Shown here: piece by piece, positions 1-5,883 of the stretch
Layout: the number at the start of each line of letters is the position of its first letter
Numbering within the stretch: the first letter of the stretch is position 1
NCBI GenBank assembly: GCA_007124105.1
Contig: SLFT01000281.1
Location: forward strand, 1-9,919
Source: Candidatus Hydrogenedentota bacterium
Lineage (GTDB): Bacteria; Hydrogenedentota; Hydrogenedentia; Hydrogenedentales; CAITNO01
Direction of reading: 5' to 3'
Length of the DNA stretch: 9,919 nucleotides
Position numbers and translations under genes: made by a program
The notes under the pieces: generated by a model
Told to the model about the DNA's origin: nothing
Database searches by the model: none
The model's input: the letters and a program-made list of their open reading frames with translations, nothing else

Positions 1-456
1 AATGAAAAAGACGCCCGGATTGGGAACGATTTCCCGGCCGAGCCCCTGAAGATAAAAGGCGATACCCACCGACTGCACAATACAAAGGCCTATCGTACCA
101 TAGCGCGTATAGTCGTTGATTTTGCGCTGGCCTTCCTGTCCCTGCTTTTGCAGTTCTTCCAAGGCGGGAATGACGTTCACCAATAGCGACAGAATAATCG
201 AAGCGGTAATATAGGGCATAATGCCCAACGCGAATACCGTAGCGCGCGTAAACGCGCCGCCAGTAAACATATCGTAGAATCCTAGTAAGCCGGTACCGCG
301 CCCCAACATGGACGCCAGCGCGCTGCCGTCTACACCAGGTACCGGCACATGCGAGCCCAAACGATAAATGGTCAGCATGAGCAGGGTAAAGACAATACGG
401 TTTTTCAGCTCCGGTATCTTAAAAGCGTTCTTAAAGGCTTCAATCGGTTCAGCCAC
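1..456 (-). CDS. secY: Protein translocase subunit SecY (N-terminal 152 codons, cut by window edge)
   Basis: SecY is the central channel of the SecYEG translocon in the inner membrane; it passes unfolded secreted and membrane proteins. The start is GTG at 456, seven bases after GGAG in CAAGGAG; no ATG fits, and translation from here opens with MAEPIEAFKNAF. Visible parts are a cytosolic amphipathic N-terminus (about 1-18), TM1 (about 20-36), the external segment SHVPVPGVDG (35-44), the plug/TM2a region GLLGFYDMFTGGAF (56-69), TM2b (about 73-96), a cytosolic loop ending in the conserved GQEGQRKINDYTRYGT (107-121), and TM3 (about 120-136). The conserved ALGIMPYITASII (76-88) is a strong family signature. 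The frame is open to base 1, so the rest lies outside the window. secY follows rplO by 34 bases, its normal place at the end of the spc operon. Identification is secure. Confidence 0.97.
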   Translation of the reverse strand, partial: MAEPIEAFKNAFKIPELKNRIVFTLLMLTIYRLGSHVPVPGVDGSALASMLGRGTGLLGFYDMFTGGAFTRATVFALGIMPYITASIILSLLVNVIPALEELQKQGQEGQRKINDYTRYGTIGLCIVQSVGIAFYLQGLGREIVPNPGVFFI

Positions 457-490
457 GTTATCACTCCTTGCCGCCAGGGTCTTCTAAAAT

Positions 491-1150
491 TTACTCTTCT
501 GTTTCTTCAGACTCAGACAAATCTACTTCAGACTCAGGCACATCCACTTCAGACTCGCGTGTTTGCGCCGCTTCTTCCACGGGTTCAACGGCTTCTTGTA
601 CGGGTTCAACGGCTTCTTGTACGGGGGCGACCGTTTCCTGCGCCGAGGACTGCTCGTCCTCTGTCGCCGCAGCCGCCGCGTCGCCCGGGGCTTTCTCCAT
701 TTGCACCAGAACCAGGCTGCCGCCGGCCTTCTCGATCTTCTCACGCGCCGCAGCACTGGCTGCCTGCAATTTTACCTGAAAACGCTTTGTAACCTCACCG
801 TTGGCAAGCAACTTCACGCCGCCGCGCTTACTCTTTACAATACCGGCGCTTCGCAGTTTTTCGACGGTAATCTCAGCGCCGTCCTCAAACCGACTTTCCA
901 GCATTGAAAGATTCACTTCAGCAAAGGGATGGCGCTTTTCATGGTAGAAACCACGCTTGGGCAGACGCCGGTGAATCGGCATCTGTCCGCCTTCAAAGCC
1001 GGCCTTGCTCGAGTAACCCGAGCGAGACTTCTGCCCTTTCGATCCGCGTCCAGCGGTCTTGCCATTGCCACAACCCTGCCCGCGTCCAACCCGTTTCCGG
1101 TTTTTCCGCGCGCCCGGCGCGCTCTTCAGTGTGTGCAGTTCAATAGTCAT
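491..1150 (-). CDS. rplO: Large-subunit ribosomal protein L15 with long acidic repeat tail
   Basis: L15 binds 23S rRNA late in assembly of the 50S subunit. The 219 residues split into a normal L15 (about 1-150) and an extra tail (about 151-219); E. coli L15 is 144 residues. Core signatures are the Gly/Arg/Lys-rich N-terminus with RVGRGQGCGNGKTAGRGSKG (20-39), GFEGGQMPIHRRLPKRGF (51-68), and the C-terminal KIEKAGGSLVLV (138-149). The tail starts GDAAAAATEDEQSS and then runs as seven seven-residue units rich in Glu, Val, Ala, Pro and Ser. The start is ATG at 1150, preceded by AAGGA six bases away; the open frame continues upstream to 1180 but those codons lie over the SD and are not L15-like. 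It follows rpsE by 69 bases, where rpmD would normally be. Identity is certain. The tail's function is unknown. Confidence 0.97.
   Translation of the reverse strand: MTIELHTLKSAPGARKNRKRVGRGQGCGNGKTAGRGSKGQKSRSGYSSKAGFEGGQMPIHRRLPKRGFYHEKRHPFAEVNLSMLESRFEDGAEITVEKLRSAGIVKSKRGGVKLLANGEVTKRFQVKLQAASAAAREKIEKAGGSLVLVQMEKAPGDAAAAATEDEQSSAQETVAPVQEAVEPVQEAVEPVEEAAQTRESEVDVPESEVDLSESEETEE
494..640 (-). repeat. 21-bp tandem repeat coding seven heptads of the L15 tail
   Basis: Residues 171-219 of L15 divide exactly into QETVAPV, QEAVEPV, QEAVEPV, EEAAQTR, ESEVDVP, ESEVDLS and ESEETEE. At DNA level, bases 579-604 and 600-625 are identical over 26 bases with a 21-bp offset, giving two perfect copies of a 21-bp unit. 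A second group at 505-525, 526-546 and 547-556 shares CTTCAGACTC at each 21-bp step. The flanking units are degenerate copies. The repeat ends exactly at the stop codon. A multiple of three keeps the frame open when units are gained or lost. Confidence 0.9.
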
Positions 1151-1219
1151 TCGTAATCCTTCCATCAACCCGCGGCGCACTGGCTACGGACGATGCGACG
1201 TAACGTCGGGGTTATAATC
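1151..1219 (-). other. rpsE-rplO gap lacking rpmD (L30), with small inverted repeat
   Basis: In the usual spc order rpmD (about 60 codons) sits here. The 69 bases hold no L30-like reading frame and are too short for one. They contain a perfect 5-bp inverted repeat with a 3-base loop at 1196-1208 (CGACG/CGTCG) shortly after the rpsE stop, and the rplO SD (AAGGA) at the other end. No T-tract follows the inverted repeat, so it is not a typical terminator. Confidence 0.7.
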
Positions 1220-1777
1220 TTAAAGTATTTCCGACACGTCAAGACCGCGGTCAGCGGCGATTTCTTCCGCCTTGCGCAATTGCTTTAAACCTTCAATAGT
1301 AGCCCAGACAATGTTTGTCGGACAGTCTGAGCCGAGCGATTTTGTCAAAATATTTTCATACCCTGCCGCCTCAACAACAGCGCGCACCGGACCGCCCGCC
1401 ACGATGCCTGTACCGCGCGAAGCCGGCTTGAGCAATACCCGCGCCGCGCCCAGTCTTCCGAGCACTTCGTGCGGTACGGTGGTATTGACAACAGGCGTCT
1501 GAAGCATTTCCTTACGCGCCTTTTCAACGCCCTTGCGGATAGCCTCAGGCACCTCGGCCGCTTTGCCCAGCGCCGCGCCAACACGGCCCGCGCCGTCGCC
1601 GACCACTACCAAGGCGCTGAAATTAAAACGTCTCCCGCCCTTGACCACTTTCGCCACGCGATAGATTTTAACCACGTGTTCGATAAAGTTATCTTGGTCC
1701 TGTCTATCGGCATCGGACCTGCGGTCCCGATTCCGGTCCCTTCTGTCATCTCTAGTACCTTGTGTTGCCGTGCTCAA
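1220..1777 (-). CDS. rpsE: Small-subunit ribosomal protein S5 with Arg/Asp-rich N-terminal extension
   Basis: S5 sits on the solvent side of the 30S subunit near the mRNA entry pore and helps decoding accuracy. The protein has 185 residues against 167 in E. coli. The difference is mostly residues 1-30, which are nearly all Arg, Asp, Gln and Asn (for example RDDRRDRNRDRRSDADRQ). The dsRNA-binding-like N-domain follows, from FIEHVVKIYRVAKVVKGGRR (31-50) through ALVVVGDGAGRVGAALGKA. The C-domain includes PASRGTGIVAGGPVRAVVEAAG and the family ending near RGLDVSEIL. The start is TTG at 1777: AGGAG lies eight bases upstream and no in-frame ATG is close by. The SD is fused to the rplR stop (TTTTAGGAG), with 11 bases between the genes, so the two are probably translationally coupled. 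Identity is certain; the start is well supported. Confidence 0.96.
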   Translation of the reverse strand: MSTATQGTRDDRRDRNRDRRSDADRQDQDNFIEHVVKIYRVAKVVKGGRRFNFSALVVVGDGAGRVGAALGKAAEVPEAIRKGVEKARKEMLQTPVVNTTVPHEVLGRLGAARVLLKPASRGTGIVAGGPVRAVVEAAGYENILTKSLGSDCPTNIVWATIEGLKQLRKAEEIAADRGLDVSEIL

Positions 1778-1788
1778 GTGCGATTCTC

Positions 1789-2142
1789 CTAAAACTGCAA
1801 TCCAGTTTCTCGCGCCGCATCCGCCAGCGCCTTGATTCTACCATGATAAAGTCGGCCGCCGCGATCGAAGCAAACCTGCATGATAGACAAGTCCTTGGCT
1901 TTCTCGCCAATCTCCTTGCCTACCTGTTTTGCCGCTTCGATATTGCCGCCGTAACCCGGCAACGTTCTTGAGGATGCCGCGGCCAGTGTGTGGCCCGTGG
2001 CATCGTCAATCAGTTGCGCATAGATATGTTTCGTACTGCGCGTTACGCGCAGGCGCGGACGCTCTGGCACACCTCTCATGTGTTTTCGTATGCGTACAAC
2101 GCGCTTTTTCAACATTACCCGTTTTATATTTGTATTTGCCAT
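1789..2142 (-). CDS. rplR: Large-subunit ribosomal protein L18
   Basis: L18 binds 5S rRNA with L5 and L25-type proteins in the central protuberance of the 50S subunit. The 117 residues match the E. coli length. Signatures are the basic N-terminal tail (KRVMLKKRVVRIRKHMRGV), PERPRLRVTRSTKHIYAQLIDD, and the C-terminal CFDRGGRLYHGRIKALADAARE followed by the typical Gly-Leu-x-Phe end. ATG at 2142 is preceded by AAAGG six bases away. The gene lies 66 bases after rplF and ends in TAG that doubles as part of the rpsE SD. Nothing is unusual in the protein. Confidence 0.97.
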   Translation of the reverse strand: MANTNIKRVMLKKRVVRIRKHMRGVPERPRLRVTRSTKHIYAQLIDDATGHTLAAASSRTLPGYGGNIEAAKQVGKEIGEKAKDLSIMQVCFDRGGRLYHGRIKALADAARETGLQF

Positions 2143-2208
2143 AGAATGCCTTTCAACGTGCGCTTATGGACGACCGCAGACTCGCTACAGGCGGACTGCC
2201 GTACCGCA
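2143..2208 (-). other. rplF-rplR intergenic gap
   Basis: This 66-base gap between rplF and rplR is longer than most in the operon. Apart from the AAAGG SD before rplR I see no promoter, terminator or strong inverted repeat in it. Confidence 0.6.
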
Positions 2209-2748
2209 TTACGCGCCGCCGGATTTACTCTCCTTGCGCAGTACATATTCGCCTTGGTACCGGATGCCTTTTCCTTTGTAAGGTTCAACCGGTCGTAATT
2301 TCCGTATTTCCGCTGCTGTCTGGCCCACACGCTGTTTGTCAATGCCCGACACGTGGATGGTCTGGTTTCCCTCCACCTCAATCGTAATGCCGTCGCGCGG
2401 CGTCACAATGACCGGGTGGCTATAGCCCACCTGCACGTTCAGATTCTTGCCCTGTATGGAGGCGCGGTAGCCCGTACCTTCAATACGCAGCGTTTTCCGG
2501 TAGCCTTCGCTGACGCCGACCACCATATTGTTTATGAGGGCGCGCGTCAACCCATGCAACGCGCGATGCTCGATTTTGTCGGTTGGCCGTGAAACGTCAA
2601 TCGCGTCATCAACTATCTTGATAGTGATAGCGGGCGCAAACGACGCCTCCAGCGCGCCTTTGGGTCCCGTGACTTTCAAATGACTGTCTTTCAGCGCACA
2701 CTGAACTCCAGCGGGAATGGGTACCGGTAATTTACCTATACGTGACAC
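2209..2748 (-). CDS. rplF: Large-subunit ribosomal protein L6
   Basis: L6 lies near the factor-binding centre of the 50S subunit, next to the sarcin-ricin loop. The length of 179 residues compares with 177 in E. coli. Recognisable parts are MSRIGKLPVPIPAGV at the N-terminus, LKVTGPKGALE (24-34), HGLTRALINNMVVGVSEGY (65-83), LRIEGTGYRA (88-97), and the signature VEPYKGKGIRYQGEYVLRKE (154-173). The two repeated L6 folds are both present. The start is GTG at 2748, with AGGAG ten bases upstream; the family's invariant SRIGK follows directly, so no other start is plausible. The C-terminus ends SKSGGA instead of the more usual run of lysines. It follows rpsH by 51 bases. Confidence 0.97.
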   Translation of the reverse strand: MSRIGKLPVPIPAGVQCALKDSHLKVTGPKGALEASFAPAITIKIVDDAIDVSRPTDKIEHRALHGLTRALINNMVVGVSEGYRKTLRIEGTGYRASIQGKNLNVQVGYSHPVIVTPRDGITIEVEGNQTIHVSGIDKQRVGQTAAEIRKLRPVEPYKGKGIRYQGEYVLRKESKSGGA

Positions 2749-2799
2749 TTTGGTTACTCTCCTGCGAAACGGTTTTGATGGATGATAAGCGTGGCGTCA

Positions 2800-3198
2800 T
2801 TACCATACTTCACACAATATTTCACCGCCCAATTTCTCCTGGCGCGCGCGCTTGCCCGTCATAACGCCCTTCGACGTACTGATGATTGACACGCCAAGGC
2901 CGCTGCGCACCTGTTTGATTTCATTATGGCCGACATAGACGCGCAGGCTCGGTTTACTGACGCGCTTAAGCCCTTGCGCCACCGGCGTTCTATCTGACAC
3001 ATATTTCAGCGAAATGCGGAGTACACCGGGCGCCGGCGTATCGGCTATCTGAAAATCTTCGATATACCCCTGCTCCTTGAGCACCTTGCATATCGCCGCC
3101 TTCAGCGTGGAGTTTGGAACATCCACCGTCACTTTTCCGGCCTGGAGGCCATTTCGGATACGCGTCAGCATATCGGCGATGGGATCACTCATTGACAT
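2800..3198 (-). CDS. rpsH: Small-subunit ribosomal protein S8
   Basis: S8 binds helix 21 of 16S rRNA and organises the central domain of the 30S subunit. In E. coli it also represses the spc operon by binding mRNA around the start of rplE. The protein has 132 residues (E. coli 130). The N-terminal MSMSDPIADMLTRIRNG and the C-terminal rRNA-binding segment STSKGVMTGKRARQEKLGGE (107-126) are diagnostic. Two Met codons compete, at 3198 and 3192; 3198 was kept because MSM-DPIAD is the common family start, but its SD (AAGGA) is 11 bases away and 3192 cannot be excluded. It lies 33 bases after rpsN. The strongly conserved RNA-binding segment makes S8 autoregulation at the rplX-rplE gap plausible here. 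Confidence 0.97.
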   Translation of the reverse strand: MSMSDPIADMLTRIRNGLQAGKVTVDVPNSTLKAAICKVLKEQGYIEDFQIADTPAPGVLRISLKYVSDRTPVAQGLKRVSKPSLRVYVGHNEIKQVRSGLGVSIISTSKGVMTGKRARQEKLGGEILCEVW

Positions 3199-3231
3199 AG
3201 CGTCTTGTTTCCTTGTTTCTAAACGTTGCGC

Positions 3232-3537
3232 CTACCAACTGGACTTCGTTACGCCTGGAATTTTTCCTTCATGGGCAAGCTCGCGCAGCGCGATACGCGA
3301 CAATCCGAACTTTCTCAAATAGCCCCGGGGACGGCCCGTAAGATTACATCTGTTGCGATGCCGGACAGGGCTGGAATTACGCGGCAGTTTTGCCAGCGCA
3401 CGACTTGCCGCCATGCGTTCTTCCATAGGACGTGAGGTGTCCCGTATAACCGCTTTCAGCGCGACCCGTTTGTCGTGATACTTGACGACCAGCCGCCGCT
3501 GCCGCTTCATCTTCTCAATCTTGCTTGTCTTGGCCAA
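3232..3537 (-). CDS. rpsN: Small-subunit ribosomal protein S14, long zinc-free form
   Basis: S14 sits in the head of the 30S subunit with S3, S10 and S19. This copy has 101 residues, exactly the E. coli length, and is the long form without the two CxxC zinc knuckles of the short form; only one Cys (Cys64) remains in the NRCNLTGRPRGYLRKFGLSR region (62-81). The end, HEGKIPGVTKSSW, is typical. The start is TTG at 3537: it gives the invariant MAKTS start, and AAGGG lies eight bases upstream. The nearest in-frame Met is residue 10, which would remove conserved sequence. It follows rplE by 50 bases. No zinc-form paralogue is in the window. Confidence 0.96.
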   Translation of the reverse strand: MAKTSKIEKMKRQRRLVVKYHDKRVALKAVIRDTSRPMEERMAASRALAKLPRNSSPVRHRNRCNLTGRPRGYLRKFGLSRIALRELAHEGKIPGVTKSSW

Positions 3538-3587
3538 TGCTCTAACCCTTATGTTCAGCGCTGTATCAACGCCTGATTGCCCGACGC

Positions 3588-4133
3588 CTAATTGGCAAAG
3601 GGCATCCCAAGTTGCCTCAGTAGCGACCTGCTCTCTTCCGCTGAGTTCGAGTTCTTAATCACAAACGTGATATTCATACCCCGTGTACGCGTGACCTTAT
3701 CCAAGTCCACCTCGGGGAAGATGGTCTGCTCGCGGACGCCGAATGTGTAATTACCGAATTTATCAAAGCTCTTGGGCGAAAGACCACGAAAGTCCCTGAT
3801 GCGCGGAATGGCAATATTGAACAAACGGTCCAGAAATTCCCACATGTACTCACCGCGCAACGTAACCATACACCCGATATTCACGCCCGCGCGCAGTTTG
3901 AAATTTGAAATGGAATTGCGCGCCTTGCGGATAACCGGCTTCTGACCGGTAATAAGCGTAAGTTCGGCAACCGCGGCATCCATCAGTTTTGGGTCCGCTG
4001 TGGCGTCGCCCACACCCATATTTACCACAATCTTTTCCAGCGCCGGCGCCTGCATGACGTTCTCGTACTTGAACTCGTCGCGCAGCGCCTTCACGATTTC
4101 GTTTTTATAAATCTCTTTTAATCTTGCGGCCAC
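3588..4133 (-). CDS. rplE: Large-subunit ribosomal protein L5
   Basis: L5 carries 5S rRNA into the central protuberance and touches the P-site tRNA and S13. With the chosen start it has 181 residues (E. coli 179). Signatures are ARLKEIYKNEI (3-13), KIVVNMGVGDA (34-44), ITGQKPVIRKARNSISNFKLR (61-81), GCMVTLRGEYMWEFLDRL (87-104) and IPRIRDFRGL (109-118). The start is GTG at 4133, where GGGAG lies nine bases upstream and the family's usual M-A-A-R-L follows. The frame is open to a TTG at 4154, but that extension (LRREKSN) is simply the translated SD region and should be discarded. It sits behind a structured 79-base gap after rplX, the position of the S8-binding operator in E. coli. Confidence 0.97.
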   Translation of the reverse strand: MAARLKEIYKNEIVKALRDEFKYENVMQAPALEKIVVNMGVGDATADPKLMDAAVAELTLITGQKPVIRKARNSISNFKLRAGVNIGCMVTLRGEYMWEFLDRLFNIAIPRIRDFRGLSPKSFDKFGNYTFGVREQTIFPEVDLDKVTRTRGMNITFVIKNSNSAEESRSLLRQLGMPFAN

Positions 4134-4212
4134 GTTACTTTTCTCCCGACGCAATTAACGCGCTACGCGCGATGCGCCACACTCACTTGAGCCTGCCGGT
4201 TGCGGCCAGGCG
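4134..4212 (-). promoter_or_regulatory. Structured rplX-rplE gap, candidate S8 autoregulation site
   Basis: This 79-base gap can fold into two hairpins in the mRNA. The first (4191-4211) directly follows the rplX stop: arms GCCTGGCCG and CGGCAGGC pair as 8 bp with one bulged G around a CAAC loop. The second (4149-4177) has an outer 5-bp stem (GCGCA with UGCGU, including one G-U pair), an asymmetric internal loop of 1 and 5 bases, and an inner 5-bp stem (CGCGC/GCGCG, loop GUA). It ends one base before the rplE SD (GGGAG, 4143-4147). In E. coli, S8 represses the spc operon by binding mRNA at this same junction. The position and the helix/internal-loop/helix shape are suggestive. I could not match the S8 motif base by base. 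Confidence 0.4.
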
Positions 4213-4524
4213 TTAGTCCAACGTTTCACCTGAAATTTTCCACACACGGACACGACTGCCGTCGCTCAGCCCTTTCATAATTATCTTGGACGGCTTCTTC
4301 GCCGACTCGCACCAGGCCATTACGTTCGATATATGGATGGGCGCTTCGCGCGAGACGATGCCGCCCGTTTGCGTCTGCCTGCCAGGCTTGGTGTGATGCT
4401 TATGAATATTCACGCCTTCAACAAGCAGCTTGCTCTTTTTCGGATACACTTCCAGTACACGTCCGAGACGGCCTTTATAGCGTCCCCGCGTCACGAGTAC
4501 CGTATCTTTTTTTCTAATATACAT
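4213..4524 (-). CDS. rplX: Large-subunit ribosomal protein L24
   Basis: L24 starts 50S assembly by binding the 5' end of 23S rRNA and lies by the tunnel exit. The true protein has 103 residues (E. coli 104). It opens with the KOW motif region, KKDTVLVTRGRYKGRLGRVLEV (5-26), followed by LLVEGVNIHKHHTKP (33-47), GGIVSREAPIHISNV (54-68) and RVRVWKISGETLD at the end. The start is ATG at 4524, with AGGAAGG eight bases upstream. The frame stays open upstream to 4722, but that stretch lies inside rplN and is not L24. Cys72 sits where some bacteria (for example Thermus) have the first Cys of a CxxC zinc knuckle; the other three cysteines are absent. It lies 13 bases after rplN. Confidence 0.97.
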   Translation of the reverse strand: MYIRKKDTVLVTRGRYKGRLGRVLEVYPKKSKLLVEGVNIHKHHTKPGRQTQTGGIVSREAPIHISNVMAWCESAKKPSKIIMKGLSDGSRVRVWKISGETLD

Positions 4525-4537
4525 CGGTGTTGCCTTC

Positions 4538-4906
4538 CTATAGTACTTCCGGCGCCAGGGACATGATGCGCAGGAAACCGCCTTCGCGCAGTTCACGCGG
4601 GACCGGGCCAAAGATGCGGGTTCCACGCGGTTCCTTCTCTGGCGTAATGACAACCGCCGCATTCGAGTCGAAGCGAATAACGGTGCCATCCGGTCGCGGC
4701 GTATCATGTTTGACGCGCACAACGACCGCCTTGACTACGTCGCCGCGTTTGATGGCGGCGTTGGGCAGCGCTTCGCGTACGCTTGCGGTAACAATATCGC
4801 CTAACCCGGCATAACGCCTTTTTGAACCGCCCATCACCTGGATCACGCGCAGCTGGCGCGCGCCGGAATTATCGGCTACGTTCAATTTTGAATAAATCTG
4901 AATCAT
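4538..4906 (-). CDS. rplN: Large-subunit ribosomal protein L14
   Basis: L14 lies at the subunit interface of the 50S particle and forms bridges to 16S rRNA; it is also the docking site of the silencing factor RsfS. The 122 residues match the family (E. coli 123). Signatures are MIQIYSKLNVADNSGARQL (1-19), GGSKRRYAGLGDIV, KRGDVVKAVVVR, RPDGTVIRFDSNAAVVI and the ending GTRIFGPVPRELRE...MSLAPEVL. ATG at 4906 has AGGA nine bases upstream. In E. coli a separate spc promoter lies just before rplN. Here only 18 bases separate it from rpsQ and no promoter can be seen, so S10 and spc probably form one transcript in this organism. Confidence 0.98.
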   Translation of the reverse strand: MIQIYSKLNVADNSGARQLRVIQVMGGSKRRYAGLGDIVTASVREALPNAAIKRGDVVKAVVVRVKHDTPRPDGTVIRFDSNAAVVITPEKEPRGTRIFGPVPRELREGGFLRIMSLAPEVL

Positions 4907-4924
4907 TATCGGCTTCCTACAGCG

Positions 4925-5209
4925 CTATTTTGCGCGTTTTACAACTTCCACCAATCGCCAGCGCTTGGTTTTGCTTAGCGGTCGCGATTCCCGAATTTTT
5001 ACCAAGTCGCCCACGTTACAGGTTTCATGTTCATCATGGGCCTTGAACTTCTTGGTTTGGCGCAATGCTTTTTTGTACAGTTTGTGCTCTTTTAACCGAC
5101 GCGACGCGACAGTGATCGTCTTGTTCATGGCCGTGCTAATCACAATGCCGACGCGTTCCTTGCGGTGACCGCGCTGCACTTCCGGTTCTTGTTTAACGTC
5201 CGTGGTCAT
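4925..5209 (-). CDS. rpsQ: Small-subunit ribosomal protein S17
   Basis: S17 is a primary 16S rRNA-binding protein with an OB fold in the 30S body. The protein has 94 residues (E. coli 84); the excess is an N-terminal leader, MTTDVKQEPEVQRGHRKER. The core begins VGIVISTAMNKTITVASRR (20-38), continues YKKALRQTKKFKAHDEHETCNVGD, and ends with the family signature GDLVKIRESRPLSKTKRWRL (67-86). The ATG at 5209 overlaps the rpmC stop by one base (TAATG). Together with AAGGGA about ten bases upstream, this points to translational coupling. The gene ends in TAG, 18 bases before rplN. Confidence 0.97.
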   Translation of the reverse strand: MTTDVKQEPEVQRGHRKERVGIVISTAMNKTITVASRRLKEHKLYKKALRQTKKFKAHDEHETCNVGDLVKIRESRPLSKTKRWRLVEVVKRAK

Positions 5210-5421
5210 TATTCACTTGTCCCTTTCGTCGCGAGCATCTCGCGCTCCTTGATAATGGTCTTTATCCGGGCAATATCCCTGCGCGCTTCCCGGGCGCGTC
5301 GGCAATTCTCGACGACGCCGGTCGCCAATTGCAACCTGAAGTTCACAATATCGTCGCGTCGCTCCACAAGCAGCTTCGCCAACGCATCGTTGCTCATTTC
5401 TCGAATCTCTTTTGCTCTCAA
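5209..5421 (-). CDS. rpmC: Large-subunit ribosomal protein L29
   Basis: L29 is a two-helix hairpin protein at the tunnel exit next to L23, near where the trigger factor and SRP dock. It has 70 residues (E. coli 63). The N-terminal RAKEIREMSNDALAKLLVE and the second-helix signature AREARRDIARIKTIIKERE (43-61) identify it. The start is TTG at 5421: it yields M-R-A-K-E-I-R-E, the usual opening of the family, and GGGAG lies ten bases upstream. An ATG at residue 9 (5397) would remove part of the first helix and has no SD. It lies 33 bases after rplP, and its TAA shares one base with the rpsQ ATG. Confidence 0.94.
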   Translation of the reverse strand: MRAKEIREMSNDALAKLLVERRDDIVNFRLQLATGVVENCRRAREARRDIARIKTIIKEREMLATKGTSE

Positions 5422-5454
5422 CGGTCAATAACTCCCTTGTTGCGTCGCCATGGT

Positions 5455-5865
5455 TCAGTTCGCGCGCGATACAAACTTGGTTTTGATTGGCAGTTTAAAC
5501 CCAGCAAGACGAATCGCCTCGCGAGCCAACGGCTCGGCTACACCGCCGATTTCAAACATCACACGGCCGGGCTTTACAACGGCGACCCACGCTTCGGGCG
5601 CGCCTTTTCCCTTGCCCATGCGCACTTCGGCGGGCTTCTTGGTTATCGGCTTGTCAGGAAATATCCTGATGTAAACTTTACCGCCACGTTTCAGGTGACG
5701 CGTAATCGCAACACGCGCTGCTTCTATCTGACGCGCCGTAATCCAGCCGTCCTGTACGGCTTTCAAACCATAGTCGCCTTCGGTAATGCTAAAGCCGCCC
5801 TTGGCGGCGCCGCTCCGGCGACCACGCTGCTGTTTGCGGTACTTTACGCGCTTCGGCATCAACAT
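5455..5865 (-). CDS. rplP: Large-subunit ribosomal protein L16
   Basis: L16 binds 23S rRNA near the A site and the base of the central protuberance and is needed for late 50S maturation. It has 136 residues, identical in length to E. coli. Signatures are MLMPKRVKYRKQQRGRRSG (1-19), WITARQIEAARVAITR (41-56), GGKVYIRIFPDKPITKKP (61-78) and RMGKGKGAPEAW (82-93). Arg82 corresponds to the arginine hydroxylated by the YcfD/RoxA oxygenase in E. coli; whether that enzyme exists here cannot be seen. The start is ATG at 5865 with GGAG (5876-5879) ten bases upstream; an ATG two codons later is possible but the ML-x-PKR opening is family standard. A perfect hairpin lies just upstream, after rpsC. Confidence 0.97.
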   Translation of the reverse strand: MLMPKRVKYRKQQRGRRSGAAKGGFSITEGDYGLKAVQDGWITARQIEAARVAITRHLKRGGKVYIRIFPDKPITKKPAEVRMGKGKGAPEAWVAVVKPGRVMFEIGGVAEPLAREAIRLAGFKLPIKTKFVSRAN

Positions 5866-5883
5866 AATGTCATATCTCCAATA

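Noticed and set aside
1151..1180. Upstream start for rplO at 1180
   Set aside because: Residues before the ATG at 1150 cover the SD and are not L15-like.
4525..4722. Long N-terminal extension of rplX into rplN
   Set aside because: The extension is rplN read in another frame; ATG at 4524 has a good SD and gives a normal L24.
4907..4924. Separate spc promoter before rplN as in E. coli
   Set aside because: The rpsQ-rplN gap is only 18 bases and no -35/-10 pair is apparent upstream in the end of rpsQ.
5425..5451. Eight-codon reading frame MATQQGSY before rpmC, in frame with it through a TGA
   Set aside because: No SD precedes it, and TGA serves as a genuine stop for rplD, rplW and rplP, so neither a leader peptide nor TGA recoding is supported.
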